Assembly: GCA_963777915.1 (NCBI GenBank)
Contig: CAVZSH010000003.1
Coordinates: 558,001-622,000 of the forward strand
From: CAVUPF01 sp963777915
Lineage (GTDB): Bacteria; Actinomycetota; Thermoleophilia; Solirubrobacterales; 70-9
Direction of reading: 5' to 3'
Length of the DNA stretch: 64,000 nt
Below the pieces are notes generated by a model that was not told where the DNA came from, ran no database searches, and saw only the letters and a program-made list of their open reading frames with translations. This document shows, one piece after another, positions 14,201 through 21,360 of this stretch. Each line of letters opens with the position of its first letter. Positions within the stretch are counted from its first letter, which is position 1. Position numbers and translations under genes: made by a program.

Positions 14201-16415
14201 CGGCGCCGACGGCTGTGTCTCGCGTGTCGAGGCTGGCGGCAAGGCAAACCGCTATGTCGGACTCGGTAGTCGCAGTAACGCACTGCTGAAGGACGTGCAG
14301 CGACTTCTGAGCGCCTTTGGCGTCAGGGGTAGGATCTACCGCGTATCCGAAAGCGGAAGCCCGTCATTCAGCTACACGCGAAAGGACGGTACTGTCGTCG
14401 AGTACGAGTCCCGCGAAGGATTCGACCTGCGGATCACGGGCTCTGATCTCGTTCGCTTCGCCGACGAGATCAGCTTCTCCACTCCACGCAAGAGCGCGGC
14501 GCTGGAGGCATTGCTCGCGGAGACAACGCGCTATTCGACGAAGCGGCACACGCATCTGGTCACTTGTGAGGAGGACGGTCAAGAGATCGTCTACAACCTC
14601 ACGGAGCCGGTTCACCACTCCTACATCGTCGACGGCTTCGTCGTCGCGAACTGCAGTGAGTACATGCACGTCGACGACTCGGCCTGCAACCTTGCCTCGC
14701 TCAACCTGATGACATTCCGCCGCGAGGACGGCAGCTTCGATGTCGAGGCCTTCGAGCACGCGGTCGACATCGTCTTCCTCGCGCAGGAGATCGTGGTCGG
14801 CTTCTCCAGCTACCCGACCAAGGAGATCACCGCCAATGCCAACGCCTTCCGCCAGCTCGGCCTCGGCTACGCGAACCTCGGCGCATTGCTGATGTCGGAC
14901 GGGCTTCCCTACGACTCCGAGGAGGGTCGCAACGTCGCCGCCGCGATTACGGCACTGATGACGGGGCGGGCCTACCGCCAGTCAGCGCTGATCGCCGCCG
15001 GGGCAACCGGACCCTACGACGAGTACGAGCGAAACCGGGAGCCCCACAACGGGGTGATGCGGATGCACCGCGACGCCTCCTACGACATCGATCCGACCGG
15101 GATCAAGGGCGAGCTGCTGGAGGCGGGACAGCGGGCCTGGGACGAGGCGGTCGAGCTGGGCGAGGAGCACGGCTACCGCAACGCACAGGCGACGGTGCTG
15201 GCGCCGACCGGGACGATCAGCTTCCTGATGGATTGCGACACGACCGGGATCGAGCCCGACTTCTCCCTGGTCAAGTTCAAGGAGCTGGTCGGTGGCGGGC
15301 AGATGACGATCGTCAACCGCTCGGTGCCGCTGGCGCTGCGCACACTCGGCTACTCCGATACCGAGGTCGACCAGATCGACGCATACATCGCCGAGCAGGG
15401 CACGATCATCGGCGCACCAGGGCTGAAGGACGAGCACCTGCCGGTCTTCGACGTCGCGGTCGGCGAGCGGGCGATCTCCCACACCGGCCACATCGACATG
15501 ATGGCCGCGACCCAGCCGTTCATCTCCGGTGCGATCTCCAAGACCGTCAACTTGCCGCAGTCGGCGACGGTCGAGGACATCGCCGACGCCTACACGCGCG
15601 GCTGGAAGGGCGGGCTGAAGGCGCTGGCGATCTACCGCGACGGGTCGAAGACCGCGCAGGCGCTGCGCACAGACGCACAGACGCACAGGGAGACGGAGGC
15701 CCCCCCCGCTCCGGTGCGCAAGAAGATGCCGCGCGAGCGCGAGTCGATCACCCACAAGTTCTCGATCGCCGGGCACGAGGGCTACATCACCGCCGGCAAG
15801 TACGAGGACGGCTCGGTCGGGGAGATCTTCCTCACCGACATCGGCAAGGAGGGCTCGACGATGCGAGGGCTGATGAACGCCTTCGCGACGGCGATCTCGA
15901 TCGGACTCCAGTACGGCGTCCCGCTCGAGGTCTTCGTGCGCAAGTTCAGCTACATGCGCTTCGAGCCGGAGGGGATCACCGGCAACCCCGAGATCCCCTT
16001 CGCCAAATCGCTGCCCGACTACATCATGCGCTGGCTGGCGAGCCGTTTCATCGAGGACACCGACACACTCGAGGACCTCGGCATCCTCACCAGCGAGGTT
16101 CGGGCCAAGCGCGAGGCGGAGACAACTCAGCTGGGCCTCGGCATCGACACCAGCGGCGGCTCGGCAGGGCCAGCGCAAGGCGCCGGCAACGGCCACTCCA
16201 AGCCCGGCAACGGGAACGGCACTGAGAAGGCAAAGGCAGCCGGCGGCGAGGCGGTTCCCGCCGCGGCGGCCTTCACCGAAACGCCCCCGGTCGTGCCGGC
16301 CAAGATGTCCGGCCTGGACCTCGGCCCCGCGTGCGAGCAGTGCGGCGGCATGATGCAGCGCACGGGCTCCTGCTACACGTGCTCGTCGTGCGGCAACAAC
16401 ACCGGCTGCGGCTAG
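11208..16415 (+). CDS. nrdJ: Class II (B12-dependent) ribonucleoside-diphosphate reductase precursor with two inteins
   Basis: 1735-residue precursor. Removing inteins at residues 151-535 and 742-1148 leaves a 943-residue NrdJ of normal size. It reduces ribonucleotides to deoxyribonucleotides using adenosylcobalamin, without needing oxygen. Visible parts are AAFNSPVWFNVG, the cysteine in CSACFILSVED, SNPCSEY with the likely thiyl-radical Cys, SACNLASLNL, the loop APTGTISFLMDCDTTGIEPD and the C-terminal metal-binding CEQCGGMM...CYTCSSCGNNTGCG. AGAGGAG lies 7 bases before ATG 11208. No cobalamin riboswitch or clear NrdR box was found in the 130 bases upstream. Each intein precedes a catalytic cysteine. 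Confidence 0.96.
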   Translation: MSKTATSAQSTGLKGLAIERRFTRKGVHPFDEIEWEVRDAVIGNPESPAFEQRGVEFPKSWSQNATNIVAQKYFRGQLGSEERESSVKQMIGRVAGTISGWGREGGYFASAEDSEAFEAELTSILLGQKAAFNSPVWFNVGFEERPQCSACQPYHALVSTPEGMVPIGELVADAQVGREVYDAGGLTQVVAVKANGRKSVLRVKLRNGGFIEATPDHVVKAVSERRTEPQWLRVDQLAPGMRLHLHPHRAKVADRTLVPVGGIDVAEGDGTHHLATIDETTRVDRAEAALAGWLQADGFVGQYQGTNSSLTIEFQVANDDEYTWVMENLDIALPDVHRKVRIADTQEVPVQRIRLYGEVLRDFVERWELTPRGTEIRVPSRLWTATHEEIYAYLRSVFQADGYMTVRREHDYEQARIGFAVIGERWTEDLQILLNSVGIYSRRRRKHEKRSDRHDLHELSISIGSERARFAELIGFIGAEKQRRLFESLGLRNPKICPDLREEEIVAIEELGVQDVYDIQTESGEYLSNNIAVHNCFILSVEDNMESILDWNTKEGKIFRGGSGSGINLSNIRGSMEPLKKGGTASGPVSFMRGADSWAGTIKSGGKTRRAAKMVVLDVDHPDVEHFVWCKAKEEEKAAALRDAGFDMSIDGEGFTSIQYQNANNSVRVTDMFMEAVQADEKWDLTARTTGEAVKTLDARTLMDEIAEAAWRCADPGVQYDTTINRWHTCPESGRINASNPCFPADARVHTTQGLMAIGELFRRAQSGEEVEVYTHRGTAGENGSEPCPKRDGVIATRPLAVMQTGVKPIIRMHFANGATLRCTPNHKIWTLNRGYVAAEDLAESDQIMLNDTATPAEHASWELPVKVAETAKSFSRGGSVTHQELPTQWSAALGELIGHLIGDGCLTEAQTQWIYGGDDIADGLSDSHENKLIEIIGGVSRQEMDNGTVQLRAGSSAARELFLGLGVTSARAHEKRVPEAIFGAPSEIQVAFLRGLFGADGCVSRVEAGGKANRYVGLGSRSNALLKDVQRLLSAFGVRGRIYRVSESGSPSFSYTRKDGTVVEYESREGFDLRITGSDLVRFADEISFSTPRKSAALEALLAETTRYSTKRHTHLVTCEEDGQEIVYNLTEPVHHSYIVDGFVVANCSEYMHVDDSACNLASLNLMTFRREDGSFDVEAFEHAVDIVFLAQEIVVGFSSYPTKEITANANAFRQLGLGYANLGALLMSDGLPYDSEEGRNVAAAITALMTGRAYRQSALIAAGATGPYDEYERNREPHNGVMRMHRDASYDIDPTGIKGELLEAGQRAWDEAVELGEEHGYRNAQATVLAPTGTISFLMDCDTTGIEPDFSLVKFKELVGGGQMTIVNRSVPLALRTLGYSDTEVDQIDAYIAEQGTIIGAPGLKDEHLPVFDVAVGERAISHTGHIDMMAATQPFISGAISKTVNLPQSATVEDIADAYTRGWKGGLKALAIYRDGSKTAQALRTDAQTHRETEAPPAPVRKKMPRERESITHKFSIAGHEGYITAGKYEDGSVGEIFLTDIGKEGSTMRGLMNAFATAISIGLQYGVPLEVFVRKFSYMRFEPEGITGNPEIPFAKSLPDYIMRWLASRFIEDTDTLEDLGILTSEVRAKREAETTQLGLGIDTSGGSAGPAQGAGNGHSKPGNGNGTEKAKAAGGEAVPAAAAFTETPPVVPAKMSGLDLGPACEQCGGMMQRTGSCYTCSSCGNNTGCG
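11658..12812 (+). other. Intein 1 in NrdJ (385 residues, LAGLIDADG endonuclease type)
   Basis: Starts with Cys1 (CQPYHALVSTPEG) and has block B ATPDHVV. It ends VYDIQTESGEYLSNNIAVHN, with the penultimate His and terminal Asn, followed by Cys+1 of CFILSVED. Two dodecapeptide motifs, LAGWLQADG (about 12076-12102) and LRSVFQADG, keep their acidic residues, so the homing endonuclease may be active. Splicing would restore PQCSA-CFILS, placing the junction directly before the cysteine that aligns with the redox Cys225 of E. coli NrdA. Base usage is less GC-biased than in the exteins. Confidence 0.95.
13431..14651 (+). other. Intein 2 in NrdJ (407 residues, LAGLIDADG endonuclease type)
   Basis: Starts with Cys1 (CFPADARVHTTQG) and has block B CTPNHKIWT. 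It ends VYNLTEPVHHSYIVDGFVVAN, before Cys+1 of CSEYMHVDD. The residue before the terminal Asn is Ala, not the usual His. The motifs LIGHLIGDG and LRGLFGADG indicate a DOD endonuclease with intact acidic residues. Splicing joins SNP to CSEY, restoring the N-x-C-x-E active site that aligns with Asn437-Cys439-Glu441 of E. coli NrdA. Confidence 0.95.
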
Positions 16416-16587
16416 GCTGGGCCGCCCGGAATACCGGTAGCGCCGATCCCGGGCTTCAGCTTGGGGGCGAGAGTCCTAGGGCGAGCCCCTACCTGGGGGC
16501 GCAGGCTCCTTTAGCGCCAGCTCGACAGCTCCTCCTCCCAGCAGGCCAACAAAGGCGACTTGGCGGCTCGCCGGGACCAGCGCCAGC

Positions 16588-17937
16588 TCAGCCGAGAATG
16601 ACCTCGGCGTCGTGGCGCGGGGTCTCGGTGATAGCGCGGCGGAAGGGTCGCTCGGGGGCCGGGTCGACTGGGCGGGCGTCGCGGCGCTTGACCAGCTCCC
16701 TGAGGACCACCGCCATCTCAAACTGGGCGAAGGAGGCACCGAGGCAGCGGCGCACCCCGCCGCCAAAGGGGATCCAGGTGTAAGTGCCCGGCGGGTTGTC
16801 GAGGAAGCGCTCGGGGAGGAAGCGCTCCGGCTCGGGGTAAATCTCGGGATTGCGGTGCACCAGGTGGATGCAGGGGGTGACCGAGGCGCCGGCGGGCAGC
16901 TCGTAGCCGCCGATCTCGACCGGCTCTGTCAGCCGCCTGATCACGAGCACGATGACGGGACGCAGGCGCAGCGTCTCCTGGATAGTCGCCGTCAGGTACT
17001 CCTCGGAGCCGGAGCCGGCGAGCGCCTCGTCGCGCAGCCGTTCGAGCTTCTCAGGGTGGCGAACCAGGCGCTCCATCGCCCAGGAGAGGGCCGTCGCCGT
17101 GGTCTCGTGCCCTGCGACGAGAAGGGTGAGCAACTCGTCGCGCATCTCCGCGTCGGTCATCGCGCTGCCGTCCTCGTGCCGCGCGGCGACCAACATCGAG
17201 AGGATGTCGTCGCGCTCAGCGAGGTCTCCCGCCGCCCTGCGCTCGCCGATCTCGCGGTGGAGCAGCTCGTCGACCCGGTCGATGCGGCGCCGGAAGAAGG
17301 GGAAGCGCCTGATCCGATCAGGGCCGGCGAGGATCAACGGCACGAGCATCTGCGGGTTGGTCGTGAGGTTGAGGAAGTCGCGCAGCGCCACGCGCAGCGC
17401 GTCCATGCGCTCTCCCCCGTGGAGCCCGAAGACCGTCTCGAGGATGATCTCCAGCGTGATCGCCTGCATCCGCGGGCGCAGCTTGTACGGGGTACCGGTG
17501 GGCCAGCTCTCGATCTCGCGGGCGGCGATCTCGGCCATCGTCTGCCCGTAGCCCTGCATCCGCTCGCCGTGGAACGGGGGCAATAGCAGCTTGCGCTGGC
17601 CGATGTGGGCCCTCTCGTCGAGCACCAGGACCGAGTTCTCGCCGAGAATCGGCCGCAGGATCTGGTTGCCCTCACCGGCATGAAAGACGCGCGGGTCGCC
17701 GGTGAAGACCTGTTTGATCGCCTCAGGATCAGAGACCATCACCCAGGTTCCCTCATAGGCGATGCGCAGGGTGAACATGTCGCCGAAGCGTGCGCGGCAC
17801 TGCTCGAGCATCCACTGCGCGCGGCGCGACCAGATCGCGGTCTGGGCAGCGCGCGGCATTCGCGGGCCGGGCGGCAGCCCGCGGGTCACCACACGGCGAA
17901 CAGTCGGGGGAGCCACCGTTTTCGTCATCGCCTCCAT
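16588..17937 (-). CDS. Cytochrome P450 monooxygenase
   Basis: 449 residues. The I-helix oxygen-activation motif AGHETTATAL, the K-helix ETLRLRP (ExxR) and the heme-binding loop FGGGVRRCLG with the Cys ligand are all present. There is no N-terminal membrane anchor, so it is a soluble bacterial P450. The start is ATG 17937 or ATG 17928; TACGGT lies 13 bases before the former. The substrate is unknown. The divergent HSL-type hydrolase 132 bases away may act in the same oxidative or catabolic route, but nothing proves it. No ferredoxin gene is adjacent. Confidence 0.93.
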   Translation of the reverse strand: MEAMTKTVAPPTVRRVVTRGLPPGPRMPRAAQTAIWSRRAQWMLEQCRARFGDMFTLRIAYEGTWVMVSDPEAIKQVFTGDPRVFHAGEGNQILRPILGENSVLVLDERAHIGQRKLLLPPFHGERMQGYGQTMAEIAAREIESWPTGTPYKLRPRMQAITLEIILETVFGLHGGERMDALRVALRDFLNLTTNPQMLVPLILAGPDRIRRFPFFRRRIDRVDELLHREIGERRAAGDLAERDDILSMLVAARHEDGSAMTDAEMRDELLTLLVAGHETTATALSWAMERLVRHPEKLERLRDEALAGSGSEEYLTATIQETLRLRPVIVLVIRRLTEPVEIGGYELPAGASVTPCIHLVHRNPEIYPEPERFLPERFLDNPPGTYTWIPFGGGVRRCLGASFAQFEMAVVLRELVKRRDARPVDPAPERPFRRAITETPRHDAEVILG

Positions 17938-18054
17938 CCTGCTTCGCCCCACCGTACAGGGCAGAAAGGGGCCCACGTGTGAGATCCATCCTGGGGCGGG
18001 GAATCGCGCGGATTAGCTCAGAACCAAAGCTGCGAACTCCCCCGCCCGATCGCA

Positions 18055-18060
18055 TAGCCT
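18055..18060 (+). promoter_or_regulatory. -10 box of the HSL hydrolase gene
   Basis: TAGCCT lies 9 bases before GTG 18070, giving a leaderless layout. Confidence 0.45.
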
Positions 18061-18069
18061 GCTCTCGTC

Positions 18070-19131
18070 GTGGCTTCTCTCCCCCGCCTCCCGCCGCGCC
18101 TTGAGCATCGCATCCTGCGGTTTGCATGTGGGCTGCCGGCCGGGGCACAGCGACTGATCTTCGGCAAGCCGCCAGTGCTTGACGGCCAGACGCTGGCGAG
18201 TGACATCCACGTGCTCCTGCACCTCGTCGCACTGACCGGAAGCAGGTCGCTGACCGGCGGTGGCGGTGACCCCGAGCAGATCCGGGCGGAGCGCCGGGTC
18301 GAGGCTGCGATCACCGCAGGGCCGCCGATCCCGATGGCGCAGGTGGAGGAGCTTGAGCTGGCTGGACCGGCCGGGGCGATGCGGGCTCGCTTCTACACGC
18401 CCGCAAGCAACGGCCCTGCGGCGGAACCCCTACTCGTCTATTACCACGGCGGTGGCTGGGTGCTCGGCGACCTCGACACCCACGACGGGGTCTGTCGCTT
18501 CCTCGCCGCCCACAGCAGCGCCAAGGTCCTCTCGATCGACTACCGCCTGGCGCCGGAGCACCCCTTCCCGGCGCCGATCGAAGATGCCCACGCTGCCTTT
18601 GACTGGGCCGTGGCACATGCGAGCGAGCTGGGCGCTGACCCGGCGCGGATCGCGGTCGGCGGCGACAGCGCAGGCGGCAACATGGCCACGGTGGTCTGCC
18701 ATATGGCGCGCGACGGCGGCGGGCCACACCCGGCGTTGCAGTTGCTGATCTACCCGGCGACCGACGCGCTCGAGAACCGGCGCTCGCGAGAGCTGTTCGC
18801 AGAGGGATTCCTGCTCACAGCCGCCGACATGGACTGGTTTCAGGAGAGCTACCTGCCAAACCGAGCAGACGAGGCAGACCCGCGGGCTTCGGTCTTCAGG
18901 GCCGAAGACCTCTCAGGCCTGCCTCCAGCCTACGTGCTCACCGCCGGCTTCGATCCATTGCGCGACGAGGCCGAGGCATACGCGGAGCGGATGCAACAGG
19001 CCGGCGTGCCGGTGGCGCTGTGCCGCTACCAGGGCCTGATCCACAGCTTCGCCAATCTGACCGCGGTCAGCCGCTCCGCCCGGGCCGCGATGCTGGAGGC
19101 CGCCGGCGCGCTTCGTATGGGCTTGGCCTAG
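18070..19131 (+). CDS. Alpha/beta hydrolase, hormone-sensitive-lipase family esterase
   Basis: 353 residues. The oxyanion-hole motif HGGGW in YYHGGGWVLGDLDTH, the nucleophile elbow GDSAGGN, an Asp in AGFDPLRDE and a His in LIHSFANL give the full HSL-family catalytic set. The family hydrolyses carboxylic esters of short to medium chains. An N-terminal cap of about 100 residues precedes the core. The GTG start at 18070 follows a TAGCCT box by 9 bases. It is divergent from a P450 and followed closely by a csoR-like gene whose operator begins at its stop codon. Confidence 0.9.
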   Translation: MASLPRLPPRLEHRILRFACGLPAGAQRLIFGKPPVLDGQTLASDIHVLLHLVALTGSRSLTGGGGDPEQIRAERRVEAAITAGPPIPMAQVEELELAGPAGAMRARFYTPASNGPAAEPLLVYYHGGGWVLGDLDTHDGVCRFLAAHSSAKVLSIDYRLAPEHPFPAPIEDAHAAFDWAVAHASELGADPARIAVGGDSAGGNMATVVCHMARDGGGPHPALQLLIYPATDALENRRSRELFAEGFLLTAADMDWFQESYLPNRADEADPRASVFRAEDLSGLPPAYVLTAGFDPLRDEAEAYAERMQQAGVPVALCRYQGLIHSFANLTAVSRSARAAMLEAAGALRMGLA

Positions 19132-19152
19132 TACCCCCTGGGGGTATATAAT
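19132..19152 (+). promoter_or_regulatory. CsoR-type operator fused to a consensus -10 box
   Basis: TACCCCC-T-GGGGGTA (19132-19146) is a perfect palindrome of the G/C-tract type bound by copper-sensing CsoR proteins. TATAAT (19147-19152) follows directly, 7 bases before ATG 19160. The repressor would therefore sit over its own promoter. Confidence 0.7.
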
Positions 19153-19159
19153 GAGGCAG

Positions 19160-19453
19160 ATGAGCGCTGACGCCAAGCCCCGCGGCTACACGATGGGCAA
19201 GGACGCCCTGCTGAAGCGGCTGCGGCGGATCGAGGGGCAGGTTAGGGGCGTCGAGCGGATGGTCGGGGAGGATCGCTACTGCATCGATGTCGTCACCCAG
19301 GTGACCGCGATCCAGGCTGCGCTGGACAAGGTCGCGCTCGGGCTGCTCGCCGACCATGCCGCCCACTGCCTCGCAGGGGGCAACGAGGGCGGGCGGGCGG
19401 ACCTCACCGAGGAGCTGATGGACGCGGTGGGGCGGCTCCTGCGCCACGGCTAA
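19160..19453 (+). CDS. CsoR/FrmR-family (DUF156) metal-responsive repressor
   Basis: 97 residues, all-helical. The core LLKRLRRIEGQVRGVERMV is the family DNA-binding region. Metal or thiol sensing should use the Cys in DRYCIDV plus His and Cys in DHAAHCLAG, the C-H-C arrangement typical of Cu(I)-sensing CsoR. ATG 19160 is chosen because the ATG at 19151 lies inside a perfect TATAAT and a leaderless transcript would begin at 19160. A G/C-tract palindrome upstream points to autoregulation. No copper ATPase or chaperone gene lies nearby, so other targets must be elsewhere. Confidence 0.88.
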   Translation: MSADAKPRGYTMGKDALLKRLRRIEGQVRGVERMVGEDRYCIDVVTQVTAIQAALDKVALGLLADHAAHCLAGGNEGGRADLTEELMDAVGRLLRHG

Positions 19454-19475
19454 GCTCCGGTTCAGAATTTGGCCG

Positions 19476-19481
19476 TAGTCT
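19476..19481 (+). promoter_or_regulatory. -10 box of the sulfatase gene
   Basis: TAGTCT lies 10 bases before GTG 19492. Confidence 0.4.
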
Positions 19482-19491
19482 TGGCCGCCAA

Positions 19492-21360
19492 GTGACGCCG
19501 AGCCAACCGCAGGGCCATCAGGGCCGGCCCGTCTCACGCCGAAACTACCGTGCCGCCAGACGGTTGTTCGGATCCGTGGGAACTTTTCGGCAGGCGGCGG
19601 TGCGGCGGCCTTCAGGGCGCCTGCTCGCTGCGGCGCTTCTCAGCGCGGGCGCCTGCGCAAGTGCGCTGGCGCTTGGCGGCAACGGCGCCATCGCGGCCTC
19701 GGCGGCAACCCCGCCGCGTCCCAACGTGATCGTCATCCAGACCGACGATCAGGACATGAGCGAGATGTATCAGACGTTCATCAATCCCCAGGGCAGGCAG
19801 GTGCCAGTAATGCGCAAGACGCTTCGCCTGCTTGGACACGACGGCGTCACCTTCGCCAACTACTACGTCTCTGACTCGCTCTGCGGGCCCTCGCGAGCCA
19901 CCTATCTGACCGGCGACTACGCCCACAACACCGGGGTCGAGGGCAACAGCCTGGAGACCGCGAGCGGCGGCGGCTACCCGGTCTTCATCCGCTCCCAGGC
20001 GGGCCAGCATAACCTCGCGATCTGGCTGCAGGAGGCCGGCTACCGGACGATCCACATCGGCAAGTTCCTAAACCAGTACGGCGAACCGCCCTACAGCAGC
20101 CCGACCGAAGAGCCGCCTGGCTGGACCGACTGGGAGACGCTCAACAACGAGTCCTCGACCCACCACTTCTACGGCTACACCCTCGACGACAACGGCGTCG
20201 TGCAGGGACCGTTCGGGAACATCAACTACGACCCCAGGGAGCCTGTCACCTGTCCGCAGTACGCGCCGCCGGGAAGCGGTGGCTGTACCTACCAGACCAA
20301 CGTCCTCACCCAACGGGCCCAGGAACAGATCGATACCTCGACCCAGCTAGACCAGCCGTTTTACCTGGCCCTCGACTACATCGCCCCGCACGGGGACTAC
20401 CACCCCCCCTCCGGGCCCGAGCCATCGCCCCGCTATTACAACTCACTCGCCTCGGTGAAGGTGCCTAGGCGGCCCAACTTCGACGAAGCCAACGTCTCCG
20501 ACAAGCCCAGCTACATCCGCGACCTGCCCCTCCTCAACCCGAGCGAGCTGCACAGCATCAAGGTCGAATACCAAAAGGAGCTGGAGTCGCTGCGCTCGGT
20601 CGACGACGGGGTGCAACGGATTATCGACACGCTGAAGAGCGACGGGCAGCTGAACAACACCTACATCTTCTTCACCTCCGACAACGGCTACTTCGAGGGA
20701 GAGCACCGGATCAAGCGCTCGAAGTTCCTTCCCTATGAGTCCTCGACCCACCTGCCGCTGCTGGTCCGCGGCCCGGGGCTGAAACCGGGCACGACCTCCG
20801 ACGCGCTGGTAGCAAACGTCGACCTCGCGCCGACCATCTTGCAGATCACGGGGGCGCATGCCGACCGACCGCTGGACGGCTTCTCGATGCTGCCCTACGC
20901 CAAGCATCCCGCCAAGCGCTCCCAGCAGGCCGTACTGCTCGAGTCCTTCTTCGGCAACAGCTCCGACGCCGCCGAAGCCGCGGCGGAAAGCGCGAAGAGC
21001 AACTCGGCGCCGCCAGTCAGCTATGTGGGAATCAGGGTCGGCCACTACAAGTACGTCGAATACGTGGACGGCGAAAAAGAGTTGTATGACCTCGAAACAG
21101 ACCCCTACGAAATGGCCTCGCAAGTGAACAACCCGGACTTCCTCGGGGTTCGCAACTACCTCGCCAGCCAGCTGAGCTTGCTCAAGAACTGCTCCGGAAT
21201 CGAATGCCGGCGCCCAATCGCCGATCACGTGCCAGCGCTGCGGGGAAGCTGCCGCCGCGACGCGACATGCGTGCAGCAAGCCAAGCCGGTGATCCCGATC
21301 GAAGGCGAAGGCGAAGGGCCGACCTCGCTGCGGTATCTCACTCGTACTGGAGGGCTTTGA
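19492..21360 (+). CDS. Exported sulfatase (arylsulfatase family)
   Basis: 622 residues. The basic N-terminus with a hydrophobic segment at about 42-62 looks like a long signal peptide or signal anchor, so it should act outside the membrane. The metal-binding IQTDDQDMS (Asp85, Asp86) precedes the sulfatase signature CGPSRATYLTG, whose Cys131 would be converted to formylglycine. TSDNGYFEGEHR and KELYDLETDPYE complete the fold. It would hydrolyse sulfate esters, perhaps of polysaccharides; the substrate is unknown. No formylglycine-generating enzyme is in the window. The gene ends convergently with the ABC permease, overlapping by 23 bases. Confidence 0.92.
   Translation: MTPSQPQGHQGRPVSRRNYRAARRLFGSVGTFRQAAVRRPSGRLLAAALLSAGACASALALGGNGAIAASAATPPRPNVIVIQTDDQDMSEMYQTFINPQGRQVPVMRKTLRLLGHDGVTFANYYVSDSLCGPSRATYLTGDYAHNTGVEGNSLETASGGGYPVFIRSQAGQHNLAIWLQEAGYRTIHIGKFLNQYGEPPYSSPTEEPPGWTDWETLNNESSTHHFYGYTLDDNGVVQGPFGNINYDPREPVTCPQYAPPGSGGCTYQTNVLTQRAQEQIDTSTQLDQPFYLALDYIAPHGDYHPPSGPEPSPRYYNSLASVKVPRRPNFDEANVSDKPSYIRDLPLLNPSELHSIKVEYQKELESLRSVDDGVQRIIDTLKSDGQLNNTYIFFTSDNGYFEGEHRIKRSKFLPYESSTHLPLLVRGPGLKPGTTSDALVANVDLAPTILQITGAHADRPLDGFSMLPYAKHPAKRSQQAVLLESFFGNSSDAAEAAAESAKSNSAPPVSYVGIRVGHYKYVEYVDGEKELYDLETDPYEMASQVNNPDFLGVRNYLASQLSLLKNCSGIECRRPIADHVPALRGSCRRDATCVQQAKPVIPIEGEGEGPTSLRYLTRTGGL

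Noticed and set aside
19151..19153. ATG as start of the CsoR-like gene
   Set aside because: It overlaps the TATAAT box; ATG 19160 is 7 bases after it.
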